The notes under the pieces are model-generated. The model was not told where the DNA came from. It did not search any database and saw nothing but the letters and a program-made list of their open reading frames with translations. From positions 1,335,501 to 1,399,500 of the forward strand of contig NZ_VJWA01000001.1 in the NCBI RefSeq assembly GCF_007097155.1: 64,000 nt of DNA, read 5' to 3'. This DNA is from Glacieibacterium frigidum (GTDB taxonomy: Bacteria; Pseudomonadota; Alphaproteobacteria; Sphingomonadales; Sphingomonadaceae). Below, piece by piece: positions 45,196 to 54,915 of the stretch (positions are counted from its first letter, which is position 1; every line of letters begins with the position of its first letter). The position numbers and the translations under genes were made by a program.

Positions 45196-45270
45196 GGACG
45201 CGTAGCTCAGTGGTAGAGCACTGTGTTGACATCGCAGGGGTCGCAAGTTCAATCCTTGCCGCGTCCACCA
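45196..45270 (+). tRNA. tRNA-Val (anticodon GAC)
   Basis: A 75-base tRNA. Acceptor GGACGCG pairs with CGCGTCC (45260-45266), discriminator A and encoded CCA follow. The D arm has GTAGCTCAGTGGTAGAGC, the anticodon arm CTGTG-TTGACAT-CGCAG gives GAC (reads GUC), and the T arm contains GTTCAATCC. Located only 35 bases before glk on the same strand. Confidence 0.95.
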
Positions 45271-45305
45271 TTCCCTTCCCGCCGTGTTGCCCCTAGCGGG
45301 AGATC

Positions 45306-46280
45306 ATGATGCAGATCGTCGCGGCCGACATCGGCGGCACGCACGCGCGGTTCGCGCTGGCCGAGATCGACGGCGGGCGCGTCGTCGACATGGCCCCGCC
45401 GGTCGTCATGAAGGCGGTCGAGCACGCCAGCCTGCAGACCGCCTGGGAAGCCTTCGCCGACGCCGTCGGTCATCCACTGCCCCGCGCTGCCGCCATTGCC
45501 GTGGCGTGCCCGGTGCAGGGCGAGGTGCTCAAGCTGACCAACAACCCGTGGATCATCCGCCCGGCGCTGATCGGCGAGAAGCTCGGAGTCGACCGCTTCA
45601 TCCTGTGCAACGATTTCACCGCTGTCGGCCACGCCGTCGCGCATGTCGGGGCGGACGCGCTGACGCATCTGTGCGGTCCCGACGTGCCGCTGCCGGCGAC
45701 CGGCGTGACGAGCATCGTCGGACCCGGCACCGGGCTCGGCGTCGCGCAACTCGTGCGCGGTACCGGCCCCTATCAGGTTCTGCCGACCGAGGGCGGGCAC
45801 ATCGACTTCGCACCGCTCGACGGCATCGAGGATGCGATCCTGCAGCGCCTTCGCAAGCGCTTTCGCCGGGTGTCGGTCGAGCGCATCGTCGCGGGGCCGG
45901 GCCTCGTCGATATTCACGACGCGCTCGCCGCGCTCGAGGGGCGGACGACCGCGCCCGCCGACGACAAGGCGTTGTGGGCGGCGGCGCTGGCGGGTGAAGA
46001 CAGTCTCGCGGCCGCGGCGCTCGACCGCTTCTGCCTCAGCCTCGGGTCGGTGGCGGGCGACATCGCGCTGACGCAGGGTGCCAACGGGCTGGTCATCGCC
46101 GGCGGCCTCGGGCTGCGGCTGGCGGCGCACCTGCCGAAGTCGGGGTTTCGCCAGCGCTTCGTCGCCAAGGGGCGGTTTGAGGGGATGATGGCGGCGATCC
46201 CGGTCAAGCTGCTGACCCACCCGCAGCCCGGCCTGTTCGGCGCGGCGGCGGCGTTCGCGCAGGAGCATGGCGGGTCGTGA
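45306..46280 (+). CDS. glk: Glucokinase
   Basis: A 324-residue bacterial glucokinase (group A). ATP/phosphate loop VAADIGGTHARFALAE, catalytic LCNDFTAVGHAVAHVG (Asp in NDF), the SIVGPGTGLGVAQL phosphate loop, EGGHIDFAPLDGIEDAILQRLRKRFRRVSVERIVAGPGLV, and a second nucleotide loop NGLVIAGGLGLRL. It phosphorylates glucose at O6. First of a coupled glk-mannitol dehydrogenase-dehydratase series. It lies 35 bases after tRNA-Val with only a weak hairpin between, so read-through is possible. Confidence 0.95.
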   Translation: MMQIVAADIGGTHARFALAEIDGGRVVDMAPPVVMKAVEHASLQTAWEAFADAVGHPLPRAAAIAVACPVQGEVLKLTNNPWIIRPALIGEKLGVDRFILCNDFTAVGHAVAHVGADALTHLCGPDVPLPATGVTSIVGPGTGLGVAQLVRGTGPYQVLPTEGGHIDFAPLDGIEDAILQRLRKRFRRVSVERIVAGPGLVDIHDALAALEGRTTAPADDKALWAAALAGEDSLAAAALDRFCLSLGSVAGDIALTQGANGLVIAGGLGLRLAAHLPKSGFRQRFVAKGRFEGMMAAIPVKLLTHPQPGLFGAAAAFAQEHGGS

Positions 46281-47722
46281 GACTGTCAGCTGCGACCATC
46301 GCCGACGCGATGCGCCCGCCCTACGACCGCAGCGCGGTGCGGCGTGGCGTCGTGCACCTCGGCATCGGCGCTTTCCACCGCGCACATCAGGCGGTGGTGT
46401 TCGACGATGCGCTGCGCGCCGGCGACCTGCGCTGGGGCATCACCGGTGTGTCGCTGCGCTCGGCCGGCGTCCGTGACCAGCTGGAGCCGCAGGACGGGCT
46501 GTACACGCTCGTCGTGCGCGATGGGGCGGGCGAGACGACGCGGGTGATCGGCGCGGTGCTGAACGTGCTTGTTGCGCCCGAGAACCCGGCGGCGGTGATC
46601 GCGGCTCTGGCGTCGCCTGACACGCACATCGTCACGCTGACGGTCACCGAGAAGGGCTATCCGATCGACCGTGCCAGCAGTGCGCTGCTGACCGACGATC
46701 CGGACGTCGCGCACGACCTCGCGTCGCTCGACACACCGCGCACCGCGCCGGGGTTCATCGTCGCGGGGCTGGCCGCGCGCCGCCGCGCAGGGCTGCCGCC
46801 GTTCACCGTGATCTCCTGCGACAACCTGCCGGGCAACGGCGGACTGCTGCGCGGCGCGGTGCTGGCGATGGCGCGCGCGCACGATCCGGACCTCGCCGAC
46901 TGGATCGCGCGCGACGGCGCCTTCCCTTCGACGATGGTCGACCGTATCGTGCCCGCGACGACGCCCGAAGACATTTCGGCACTCGCAGGCCGCGGCTTCG
47001 AGGACCGCGCGATGGTCAAGACCGAGCCCTTTACGCAATGGGTGATCGAGGACCGCTTCGCCGGCGCGCGCCCCGATCTCGAGGCGCTCGGCGTCCAGCT
47101 GACCGCAGACGTCGCGGCTTGGGAGGCGGCAAAGCTGCGCCTGCTCAACGGCGCGCATTCGGGCATTGCCTATCTGGGCGGGCTGCAGGGCCTCGATTTC
47201 GTCAATCAGGTCGTCGGTGCGCCGGGCGGGCAGGGCTTCGTCGAGGCACTATGGGACGAAGCCGCAGCGACCCTCGATCCGCCGCCGGGGCTCAACCTCG
47301 CCGCGTATCGCGCCGCGCTGATGGCGCGCTTCGCCAACCCTGCGCTCGAGCATCGGACGCGCCAGATCGCGATGGACGGGTCGCAGAAGCTGCCGCAGCG
47401 CCTGCTCGCGCCGATCGTCGAGCGACGGGCGCAGGGACTGCCCGTCGACGCGCTGGCGCTCGCGGTCGCGGCGTGGATGCGCTGGCAGGGTGGGCGCACT
47501 GATGACGGCAGCAGCTACAAGGTCGACGATCCGCTGGCCGCGCTCACAGCTGCCGCCGTCCGCGATGACCCGTGCGACATGGTCGAGGCGATGACCGCGA
47601 TCACAGCGATCTTTCCGTCCGCCTTCGCGCACGACGACGAGCTTAAGTCGCTGCTCGGCGACCATCTGGCACTGCTGGCCGGGCAGGGCGCCAGCGCCGC
47701 ACTCGCCCGCTATGTTGTCTGA
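46277..47722 (+). CDS. Mannitol dehydrogenase family protein (UxuB-like uronate/sugar-alcohol oxidoreductase)
   Basis: A 481-residue polyol/uronate dehydrogenase. It has the N-terminal VHLGIGAFHRAHQAVVFDDAL Rossmann strand, TLVVRDGAGETTRVIGAVLNV, FTVISCDNLPGNGGLLRGAVL, VDRIVPATTPEDISAL and the active site KLRLLNGAHSGIAYLGGLQGLDFV. This is the D-mannonate oxidoreductase (UxuB)/mannitol dehydrogenase superfamily, with Lys from KLRLLNGxHS as catalytic base. GTG start overlaps glk (GTGA). In this sugar-acid locus a fructuronate/tagaturonate or arabinitol/xylitol role is likely. Confidence 0.88.
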   Translation: MRLSAATIADAMRPPYDRSAVRRGVVHLGIGAFHRAHQAVVFDDALRAGDLRWGITGVSLRSAGVRDQLEPQDGLYTLVVRDGAGETTRVIGAVLNVLVAPENPAAVIAALASPDTHIVTLTVTEKGYPIDRASSALLTDDPDVAHDLASLDTPRTAPGFIVAGLAARRRAGLPPFTVISCDNLPGNGGLLRGAVLAMARAHDPDLADWIARDGAFPSTMVDRIVPATTPEDISALAGRGFEDRAMVKTEPFTQWVIEDRFAGARPDLEALGVQLTADVAAWEAAKLRLLNGAHSGIAYLGGLQGLDFVNQVVGAPGGQGFVEALWDEAAATLDPPPGLNLAAYRAALMARFANPALEHRTRQIAMDGSQKLPQRLLAPIVERRAQGLPVDALALAVAAWMRWQGGRTDDGSSYKVDDPLAALTAAAVRDDPCDMVEAMTAITAIFPSAFAHDDELKSLLGDHLALLAGQGASAALARYVV

Positions 47723-47785
47723 CTTATTGTGATCGGGCGGCCCGAGGCCTAACTAGCCTCGACGATTCGAGCGGAGCGCTTTCCA

Positions 47786-49582
47786 ATGTCCGAGACCACG
47801 ACGCCCAAGCTGCGCAGCCGCGCGTGGTTCGACAATCCCGACAATATCGACATGACCGCGCTCTACCTCGAGCGCTACCTCAACTTCGGGCTGAGCCAGG
47901 AGGAGATGCAGTCGGGGCGGCCGATCATCGGCATCGCGCAGACGGGTTCCGACCTGTCGCCCTGCAATCGCCACCATCTGGTCCTCGCCGAGCGCGTCCG
48001 CGAGGGCATCCGCGACGCCGGCGGCATCCCGATCGAATTTCCCGTCCACCCGATCCAGGAGACCGGCAAGCGCCCGACCGCAGGGCTCGACCGTAATCTC
48101 GCCTATCTGGGGCTCGTCGAGACGCTGTACGGCTATCCGCTCGACGGCGTCGTGCTGACCATCGGTTGCGACAAGACGACCCCCGCCTGCCTGATGGCCG
48201 CAGCGACGGTCAACCTGCCGGCGATCGCACTGTCGGTCGGGCCGATGCTCAACGGTTGGCACAAGGGCGAGCGCACCGGATCAGGCACCATCGTCTGGAA
48301 GGCGCGCCAGCTGCTCGCGGCGGGCGAGATCGACGACAAGGAGTTCATCCGCCTCGTCGCCTCGTCGGCGCCGTCGACGGGCTATTGCAACACGATGGGC
48401 ACCGCGACGACGATGAACAGCCTGACCGAGGCGCTCGGTATGTCGCTGCCCGGCTCGGCGGCGATCCCCGCGCCCTACCGCGACCGGCAGGAGGTCGCAT
48501 GGCGCACCGGCAAGCGCATCGTCGAGATGGTCGCCGAGGACCTGAAGCCTTCCGACATCCTGACCCACGACGCGTTCCTCAACGCGATCCGCGTGAATTC
48601 CGCGATCGGCGGGTCGACCAACGCGCCGATCCATCTGACCGCGATCGCGCGCCACGTCGGCGTCGACCTGCCGCTGCAGACGTGGCAGTCGCACGGCCTC
48701 GACATCCCGCTGATCGTCAACCTGCAGCCCGCGGGTGAGTATCTGGGGGAGGATTTCTACCATGCCGGTGGTGTGCCCGCCGTGGTCGGCCAGCTGATTG
48801 GACAGGGGCTGATCGCCGAAGGCGCGATGACCGCCAACGGCCGCACGATCGGCGAAAACTGCCGTGACGCCAGAATCGAGGACGAAAAGGTCATCCGCCC
48901 GTTCGAGCGGCCGCTCAAGGCGTCGGCGGGCTTCGTCGTGCTGCGCGGCAATTTGTTCGACAGCGCGATCATGAAGACCAGCGTGATCGAGGCCGAGTTT
49001 CGCGACCGCTATCTGTCGAACCCCGACGACCCCGACGCGTTCGAAGGGCCGGTCGTCGTGTTCGACGGGCCGGAGGACTATCACGCGCGCATCGACGACC
49101 CCGCGACGGGGATCACGACCGAGACGCTGCTGGTGATGCGCGGCGCCGGGCCGATCGGTTATCCGGGTGCCGCCGAGGTGGTCAACATGCGCCCGCCCGC
49201 GCACCTGATCATGGACGGCGTCCACGCGCTGCCGTGCATCGGCGACGGCCGCCAGTCGGGGACGAGCGGCAGCCCATCGATCCTCAACGCCTCCCCCGAG
49301 GCGGCCGCGAACGGCGGGCTGGCGCTGCTCCGCACCGGGGACCGCGTGCGCATCGACCTGTACAAGGGCACCGCCGATGTCCTGATCGACGATGCGGAGC
49401 TCGCGGCGCGGCGGCAGGAACTGGCGGATGCGGGCGGCTATCGCTACCCCGCGTCACAGACCCCGTGGCAGCAGATCCAGCGTCAGGTCGTCGGGCAGCT
49501 CGGCGACGGGGCGATCCTGGAAGGCGCGGAGGCATACCAGCGCATCGCCCAGACGCGGGGCATGCCGCGGGACAACCACTAG
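47786..49582 (+). CDS. IlvD/Edd-family sugar-acid dehydratase (xylonate/arabonate type)
   Basis: A 598-residue iron-sulfur dehydratase. The sequence closely follows, from memory, the Caulobacter xylonate dehydratase Xyl[44 protein letters not shown] (first cluster Cys), [16 protein letters not shown] (second), [18 protein letters not shown] (third), [17 protein letters not shown] and [21 protein letters not shown]. It removes water from an aldonic acid to give a 2-keto-3-deoxy acid. Galactonate, arabonate or xylonate are candidates. ATG at 47786. Shares a short upstream element with the alpha-galactosidase locus. Confidence 0.9.
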   Translation: MSETTTPKLRSRAWFDNPDNIDMTALYLERYLNFGLSQEEMQSGRPIIGIAQTGSDLSPCNRHHLVLAERVREGIRDAGGIPIEFPVHPIQETGKRPTAGLDRNLAYLGLVETLYGYPLDGVVLTIGCDKTTPACLMAAATVNLPAIALSVGPMLNGWHKGERTGSGTIVWKARQLLAAGEIDDKEFIRLVASSAPSTGYCNTMGTATTMNSLTEALGMSLPGSAAIPAPYRDRQEVAWRTGKRIVEMVAEDLKPSDILTHDAFLNAIRVNSAIGGSTNAPIHLTAIARHVGVDLPLQTWQSHGLDIPLIVNLQPAGEYLGEDFYHAGGVPAVVGQLIGQGLIAEGAMTANGRTIGENCRDARIEDEKVIRPFERPLKASAGFVVLRGNLFDSAIMKTSVIEAEFRDRYLSNPDDPDAFEGPVVVFDGPEDYHARIDDPATGITTETLLVMRGAGPIGYPGAAEVVNMRPPAHLIMDGVHALPCIGDGRQSGTSGSPSILNASPEAAANGGLALLRTGDRVRIDLYKGTADVLIDDAELAARRQELADAGGYRYPASQTPWQQIQRQVVGQLGDGAILEGAEAYQRIAQTRGMPRDNH

Positions 49583-49586
49583 GGGA

Positions 49587-50513
49587 TCAGTCCTCGAAAG
49601 CGTCCGTCGTCACCCGCGCGCCGACCATGAAGGCGTCGGCGACGAGGGTCAGCGGCGCGAGGTCGACGTCGCTGCGCCCTTCGGCGATCAGCTTCGCGAA
49701 GCGGTCGTAGAGTGCGGGATACTCGCGGTCGGCGGGCACGTCGTGCGGAGCGCCGTCGATGGTCAGCCGGTTGCCGCCGTCCGCCAGCACCAGCGTGCCG
49801 CCGTCGGTCTCGACGCTGATGTCCCAACTTTGCGGGCCCGTCTGGCGCCAGTCGAACACCGCGTGGATCGGCGCGCCGCCAGCGCTGCGCATCGTCAGCT
49901 CGGCGGCGATCGGGGAAGCGCGGTTGGCCGGCACCTCCATCGTCGCCGCCTCGAGCCGCACCGGGCCCGACAGGATGCGCGTCAGGATCGACAGCGCGTT
50001 GATGCCGGGATCGAACACGCCGAAGCCGCCGGGCTGCCAGATCCAGTCCTGCCCCGGATGCCATTTGCGGACATCCTCCTTCCACGCGATCTCGACGCTG
50101 CGGATCGTGCGGCTTGCGAGCCAGTCGCGCGCCGGCTCGACCGCTGCCGCCCAGCGCGAGTGCCAGCTGGCGAACAGCACCACCCCGGCGGCGTCAGCAG
50201 CGGCGCACAGGTCCTCGACGTCGCTCAGCGTCGCGCCGGGGGGCTTTTCGAGGAAGACATGCTTGCCGGCCGCGATTGCCGAGCGTGCCGCGGCATGGCG
50301 CGCCGACGGCGGCTGGCACAGCGAGATCGCCTGCAGGTCGGGCTCGGCGGCGAGCATCGCGTCGATGTCGGGGTAGGCGGGGATGCCGTCGACTTGGCCG
50401 TTGCGGCTCGCGGTCGCGGTCAGGGTCAAGTCGGGCGACGCCTCGATCGCGGGGATGTGCTGGTCGCGTGCGATCTTGCCGACACCGACAATGGCGATGC
50501 GGGTGGCGGTCAT
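49587..50513 (-). CDS. Gfo/Idh/MocA-family sugar 1-dehydrogenase (L-arabinose/D-galactose type)
   Basis: A 308-residue Gfo/Idh/MocA enzyme. Motifs: MTATRIAIVGVGKIARDQHIPAIEASP (NAD(P) fold), AISLCQPPSARHAAARSAIAAGKHVFLEKPPGATLSDVE with the EKP motif at 89-91, and WKEDVRKWHPGQDWIWQPGGFGVFDPGINALSI. The match to Azospirillum L-arabinose 1-dehydrogenase, as I recall it, is unusually close through this stretch. It oxidises the C1 of an aldose to a lactone. ATG at 50513 overlaps the eda stop (ATGA). A longer upstream frame was discarded. Confidence 0.88.
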   Translation of the reverse strand: MTATRIAIVGVGKIARDQHIPAIEASPDLTLTATASRNGQVDGIPAYPDIDAMLAAEPDLQAISLCQPPSARHAAARSAIAAGKHVFLEKPPGATLSDVEDLCAAADAAGVVLFASWHSRWAAAVEPARDWLASRTIRSVEIAWKEDVRKWHPGQDWIWQPGGFGVFDPGINALSILTRILSGPVRLEAATMEVPANRASPIAAELTMRSAGGAPIHAVFDWRQTGPQSWDISVETDGGTLVLADGGNRLTIDGAPHDVPADREYPALYDRFAKLIAEGRSDVDLAPLTLVADAFMVGARVTTDAFED

Positions 50514-51121
50514 GCGAGGCGCGCAGCGGCGGTGGCGCGCGCCTGGACGGCGGCGAAATCGGTGTCGCCGCGGCCCGCGAGCCACGACCCGCCGACGCAG
50601 GTTACGAAAGGTTTCGCCAGCCACTCGGGCGCGGTCGCCTCCGAAATGCCCCCTGTCGGGCAGAATTCGACGTCGCCGAACACCGCCGCGAAGGCCGACA
50701 GAACGGGCAGGCCGCCGCTCGCGGTGGCGGGGAAGAACTTGAACTGGCGCAGGCCGAGATCGAGCCCGCGCATGATGTCGCCGGCATTTGCGATCCCGGG
50801 CAGGAAGGGGACGCCGTCGTCGATCGCCGCGCGGCCCAGCGATTCGGTCAGGCCCGGCGCGACGATGAACTGCGCCCCCGCATCGCGCGCCGCCTTGAGG
50901 TGCGCAAAGTTGAGCACAGTGCCTGCGCCGACCACCGCACCGGGCACCTTCGCCATCTCGGCGATGACCTCGAGCGCGCAGGGGGTGCGCAGCGTCACCT
51001 CGAGCACCGTCAGCCCGCCCGCGACCAGCGCCTCGGCGAGCGGCCGCGCATGCGAGGGATCGTCGACGATCAGCACCGGGATGACGGGTGCGAGGCGCAT
51101 GATGCGGGCGATTTCGGTCAT
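50510..51121 (-). CDS. eda: 2-keto-3-deoxy-6-phosphogluconate/galactonate aldolase
   Basis: A 203-residue class I aldolase. Catalytic motifs: GLTVLEVTLRTPCALEVI (Glu), AVVGAGTVLNFAHLKAARDAGAQFIVAPGL, and LGLRQFKFFPATASGGLPVLSAF, whose Lys forms the Schiff base, with FCPTGGISEATAPEWLAK binding phosphate. It splits KDPG or KDPGal into pyruvate and glyceraldehyde-3-phosphate. Coupled upstream of the sugar dehydrogenase (ATGA). No kinase that makes the phosphorylated substrate was found in the window. Confidence 0.93.
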   Translation of the reverse strand: MTEIARIMRLAPVIPVLIVDDPSHARPLAEALVAGGLTVLEVTLRTPCALEVIAEMAKVPGAVVGAGTVLNFAHLKAARDAGAQFIVAPGLTESLGRAAIDDGVPFLPGIANAGDIMRGLDLGLRQFKFFPATASGGLPVLSAFAAVFGDVEFCPTGGISEATAPEWLAKPFVTCVGGSWLAGRGDTDFAAVQARATAAARLA

Positions 51122-51176
51122 GTCAGGTTCCCGTCGCGGCTCGACTTCGGCGCGCGTCAGCGGCTAAGCCGACGCG

Positions 51177-52823
51177 ATGACCGCGGGCAAGCATATTTTC
51201 CTCGACCTGTTGCGCAGCGAGGGCGTCGAGTTCGTCTTCGGCAACCCCGGCACCACCGAACTGCCGCTGATGGACGCTTTCGTCGTCGAGACGGGCATCC
51301 GCTACATCCTCGGCCTCAACGAGGTCGTCGTCCTCGGCATGGCGGACGGGTACGCGCAGGCGACGGGGCGGCTGGCGGTCGCGAACCTGCACGCCGCGCC
51401 CGGCCTCGGGAACGCCATGGGCATGCTGTACAACGCCAAGAAGGCGGGTGCGCCGATCCTTGTCACGGCGGGGCAGCAGGACACGGGGTTCGCGCTGACC
51501 GAGCCGCTGCTGTGGGACGACCTCGCGACGATGGCGCGGCCATTGGTCAAGTGGAGCCACGAAGTCGGGCGGCTCGCCGACCTGCCGCGCGCCGTGCGCC
51601 GCGCCGCCAAGGTCGCGCTGACCGCGCCGAAGGGGCCGGTGTTCCTGTCGATCCCCGGCGACGTGCTGACCGACGAGGCCGAGCTCGACCTGATGGCCTC
51701 GACCCGCGTGCCGCCGACGGTCGCCGACGCGGCAGCCATCGAGGCTGCCGCCGACCTGATGGTTGGAAGCGCGACCCCCGTGATCTTCGTTGGCGACGCG
51801 GTTGCGAAGTCGGACGCGCATGCCGAGCTGGCGGCGCTGGCGGAGGCGATCGGCGCGCCGGTGTATCTCGAGGGGATGGCGAACACCGCCGCCTTCCCGA
51901 GCAGCCACTCGCTTTATGCGGGCAGCGTGTCCCGCATGGCGCCGGCGCTGCGCGCGGTGATGGAGCGGCACGACCTGCTGGTCTCGATCGGTGCCGACCT
52001 GCTGACGCAGAGCCAGGCGTCGGGGGTCGAGGCGCTGGCGCCCGGCACGCCGCTCGTCCACCTCGACGACGACCCGTGGGAGATCGGGAAGAACCATCCT
52101 GCGGCCGCCGCACTCCTCGGCTGCACGAAGGCGACGTTGCCGCTGCTCACCGCCGCGATACTGGCGCGCATGGCCCCCGCCGCCGAGCGCCGCGCCGCGG
52201 TCGAGGCGGGCATCGCCGCGAAACAGGCGGCGCTCGTCGCCCGCGCCGAGGCCGAGTACGGCGCGATGCCCGTCAGCCCGCTCGCCGCGCTGCACCTGCT
52301 GGGCGGGCTGATCCCCGACGATGCGATCGTCGTCGAGGAACTCCTGTCGTCGGGCATGAACACCGTCCGCCAACTCGTTCCCGCGACACGCCCCGACAGC
52401 TGGTTCGGCATGCGCGGCGGCGGCATCGGCGTGGCGCTGCCGCAGGCTGCGGGCATCGCGCTCGGCTGTCCGGGGCGCCCCGTCGTGGTGCTCAGCGGGG
52501 ATGGCAGCGCGATGTATTCGCTCGCCGCGCTGTGGACGCTGGCGCGCTACCGGCTCCCCGTCGTCGCGGTGATCTTCAACAACCGCGGCTACCGCATCCT
52601 CAAGCAGCGCACGCGCGCGATTCAGGGGCATAGCGCCGAAACGGGCAATTTCGTCGCGATGGACATCGACGATCCGGCGCTCGACTTCATCAAGCTGAGC
52701 GAGGGTCACGGGGTGCGCGCCGTCCGCGTCGAGACCCTCGACGCCCTGCGCGATGCGTTTACCGCCGGCCTTGCAGGCGATGAGCCACTGCTCATCGAGC
52801 TGGTGGTCGACCGCGTCGTCTAG
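51177..52823 (+). CDS. ThDP-dependent enzyme, benzoylformate decarboxylase/acetolactate synthase-like
   Basis: A 548-residue ThDP enzyme with PYR, central and PP domains. EGVEFVFGNPGTTELPLMDAF, LNEVVVLGMADGYAQATGRLAVANLHAAPGLGNAMG (catalytic Glu of the PYR domain), the central GSATPVIFVGDAVAK, and the PP motif GDGSAMYSLAALWTLARYRLPVVAVIFNNRGYRILKQ. The NNRGYxILKQ end and overall order are closest to benzoylformate decarboxylase-type 2-keto acid decarboxylases. Divergent from eda by 55 bases, so it may use the locus's 2-keto acids. Substrate unproven. Confidence 0.85.
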   Translation: MTAGKHIFLDLLRSEGVEFVFGNPGTTELPLMDAFVVETGIRYILGLNEVVVLGMADGYAQATGRLAVANLHAAPGLGNAMGMLYNAKKAGAPILVTAGQQDTGFALTEPLLWDDLATMARPLVKWSHEVGRLADLPRAVRRAAKVALTAPKGPVFLSIPGDVLTDEAELDLMASTRVPPTVADAAAIEAAADLMVGSATPVIFVGDAVAKSDAHAELAALAEAIGAPVYLEGMANTAAFPSSHSLYAGSVSRMAPALRAVMERHDLLVSIGADLLTQSQASGVEALAPGTPLVHLDDDPWEIGKNHPAAAALLGCTKATLPLLTAAILARMAPAAERRAAVEAGIAAKQAALVARAEAEYGAMPVSPLAALHLLGGLIPDDAIVVEELLSSGMNTVRQLVPATRPDSWFGMRGGGIGVALPQAAGIALGCPGRPVVVLSGDGSAMYSLAALWTLARYRLPVVAVIFNNRGYRILKQRTRAIQGHSAETGNFVAMDIDDPALDFIKLSEGHGVRAVRVETLDALRDAFTAGLAGDEPLLIELVVDRVV

Positions 52824-54139
52824 CCCGGCAGGTCGAGCGTCACCACCAGCCCCGGCGCATTGTCGCCCAGCGCCAGCGTGCCGCCATGCAGCCGCGCGAC
52901 CGCCGCGGCGAGGCTTAGCCCCAATCCCGCCCCCGGCGTTCCCCGTGCCCGGTCGAGGCGGGCGAAGCGTTCGACGGCGCGCGCCCGGTCCTCCGCCGCA
53001 ATGCCCGGCCCGCGGTCGGCGACGCTCAGCACGACCCGCCCCTCGCCGCTGCGCACCCCCAGCGCGATTGCCCCCGCGCCGTGGCGCAGCGCATTGTCGA
53101 TCAGGTTGGCGAGCGCCTGGCCCAGCAGTTCGCGGTGCGCGCGTGCCGTCGCCGGCGCGGCGTCGACGGTCAGAAACATGCCGGCGTCCTCGGCGATCGG
53201 CCGGTACATGTCGCCCAGCTCCTCGACGAACGCGGCGAGGTCGAGCGCGGCGAAGCGTTCGACGCCGATGCCCGCCTCGGCGCGGCTGATCTCGAGCGCG
53301 GTGTCGAGCATGCGAAGCAGCAGCGATGCCTCGGCGGCGATGCCGTCGAGCAGCTCGGGGTCGGGGTGGGTCGCCGCCCGGTCGATGCGCGCGCGCAGCC
53401 GGGTCAGCGGCGAGCGCAGGTCGTGCGCCAGCGTGTCGGTGACGATGCGCAGCTCGGCGACCAAAGTCTCGATGCGCGCCAGCATGGCGTTCAACGACAC
53501 CGCGAGCGCGTCGAATGCATCGCCGTCGCCCGACAGCGGCACGCGCCGCCCGAGATCCCCGCCATCGAAGCGCGACGCCGCGTCGGCGATGTCGCGCACG
53601 CGGCTGCCGACGAAGCGGGTCAGCATCCACGCGCCCGCAAGCGCGAGCGCCACCGCCAGCACCATAGCGCCGAGCAGTGCATCGCGCAGCGCCGCGCGCA
53701 GTGACGCGAGCGGGGCACGGCTCTCGCCGACCAACAGCCGCCAGCCGCCGGGCAGGCGGCGCGCGACGATGCTGTAGCGCGCCGCCTCGCCGCGCACCGT
53801 CAGCTCGATGTTGCTGCGCGTCGCGGGCACCGGCAATCCGGCGGGCCAGCGCGACAGGTTTCCGGCCAGGCGCGCCCCCGCAGGGTCGGTCAGCAGGGTG
53901 ATCTCGCCCGGCCGCGCTGTGCTGCCGAGCATCGCCGCCGCACCGCCCGCGCCGTCGCGCTCGAACACCGCGGCGATATCATCGGCGTGCTGGTCGATCA
54001 GCGCCGCCAAGTCGGCACTCGCGACCGCGTCGGACACGCGCGCGACGAAGGCGAGCAGCGCGGCGCTGGTGACGATCAGCACGACGACCGCGAGCGCCGC
54101 GAAGCGCGCGCTGATCGATCCGCGCCGCCTCGGCGTCAC
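52820..54139 (-). CDS. Sensor histidine kinase
   Basis: A 439-residue membrane histidine kinase. TM1 (about 10-32), a short periplasmic loop, TM2 (about 155-178: LLGAMVLAVALALAGAWMLTRFVG), HAMP (RVRDIADAASRFDGGDLGRRVPL), dimerisation box TDTLAHDLRSPLTRLRARI (phospho-His), and the ATPase boxes NLIDNALRHGAGAI, VLSVADRGPGIAAED, FARLDRARGTPGAGLGLSLAAAVARLHGG. GTG start overlaps the response-regulator stop (GTGA). Stop overlaps the convergent ThDP gene. Signal unknown. Confidence 0.93.
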   Translation of the reverse strand: MTPRRRGSISARFAALAVVVLIVTSAALLAFVARVSDAVASADLAALIDQHADDIAAVFERDGAGGAAAMLGSTARPGEITLLTDPAGARLAGNLSRWPAGLPVPATRSNIELTVRGEAARYSIVARRLPGGWRLLVGESRAPLASLRAALRDALLGAMVLAVALALAGAWMLTRFVGSRVRDIADAASRFDGGDLGRRVPLSGDGDAFDALAVSLNAMLARIETLVAELRIVTDTLAHDLRSPLTRLRARIDRAATHPDPELLDGIAAEASLLLRMLDTALEISRAEAGIGVERFAALDLAAFVEELGDMYRPIAEDAGMFLTVDAAPATARAHRELLGQALANLIDNALRHGAGAIALGVRSGEGRVVLSVADRGPGIAAEDRARAVERFARLDRARGTPGAGLGLSLAAAVARLHGGTLALGDNAPGLVVTLDLPG

Positions 54140-54816
54140 GCGCTGCCCAGCCGGTACCCGGCACCGCGCACGGTGTGCAGCAGCGGCGTCGCGAAGCCGT
54201 CGTCGATCTTGCGCCGCAGCCGGCTGATATGGACGTCGATGACGTTGGTGCCGGGATCGAAGTGATAGTCCCAGACGCCCTCCAGCAGCATGGTACGGGT
54301 CAGCACCTCGCCGGCGTGGCGCAGCAGATATTCGAGCAGGCGGTATTCGCGCGGCTGCAGCTCGATGCGCCGCCCGGCGCGCGTCACGCGGTGGCTGAGC
54401 AGGTCCATGACGAGGTCGCCGCAGTCGAGCCGTGTCACGACCGCCTCGTCGCGCCCGCGCCGCCGCAGCAGCGCCTCCAGCCGCGCCAGCAGCTCGGTAA
54501 AGGCGAAGGGCTTGGCGAGATAGTCGTCCGATCCAGCGCGCAGGCCCGCGACGCGTGCGTCGAGGCTCGAGAGGGCGGACAGGATGATGACCGGCGTCGA
54601 CCGGCCCGCGGCGCGAAGCGCGGCGAGCACCGCCATGCCGTCGAGGCCGGGCAGCATGCGGTCGAGCACGATCGCGTCGTAGTCGGACTCGGTGGCGCGG
54701 AACAGGGCGTCGCGCCCGTCGTCGGACGCATCAACGGCAAAGCCCGCCTCGCGCAGGCCGCGCACGATGTAAGTCGCTGTTGCGGCGTCGTCTTCGACGA
54801 CCAGGATCCTGGACAC
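54136..54816 (-). CDS. OmpR-family response regulator
   Basis: A 226-residue response regulator. Receiver: ILVVEDDAATATYIVRGLREAG (acidic pair), IVLDRMLPGLDGMAVL (phospho-Asp), PVIILSALSS and DYLAKPFAFTELLARL (conserved Lys). C-terminal winged helix: QPREYRLLEYLLRHAGEVLTRTMLLEGVWDYHFDPGTNVIDVHISRLRRKID and TVRGAGYRLG. GTG start. Coupled to the histidine kinase. A 52-residue secreted protein gene lies upstream on the same strand, separated by a strong hairpin, and may be its regulon member. Confidence 0.95.
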   Translation of the reverse strand: MSRILVVEDDAATATYIVRGLREAGFAVDASDDGRDALFRATESDYDAIVLDRMLPGLDGMAVLAALRAAGRSTPVIILSALSSLDARVAGLRAGSDDYLAKPFAFTELLARLEALLRRRGRDEAVVTRLDCGDLVMDLLSHRVTRAGRRIELQPREYRLLEYLLRHAGEVLTRTMLLEGVWDYHFDPGTNVIDVHISRLRRKIDDGFATPLLHTVRGAGYRLGSA

Positions 54817-54866
54817 TGCAATCTCCGCTGCCCGGCTTAGCGCGGTGCGGAGGCCGTGGCGAGGGG

Positions 54867-54897
54867 GCCCGCCGGCGCGGGTGCGACGCCGGCGGGC
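54867..54897 (-). other. Strong hairpin between the 52-residue gene and the response regulator
   Basis: GCCCGCCGGCG (54867-54877) pairs perfectly over 11 bases with CGCCGGCGGGC (54887-54897). No T-run follows on either strand. It could attenuate read-through, so that the small gene is transcribed more than the two-component genes, or stabilise the upstream mRNA. Confidence 0.6.
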
Positions 54898-54915
54898 AGG
54901 GGCTGAACGCGCGGC

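Noticed and set aside
51123-53630. An 835-codon minus-strand frame spanning the ThDP and kinase genes
   Set aside because: Crosses real genes in the wrong frame and has a low-complexity Arg/Ala sequence.
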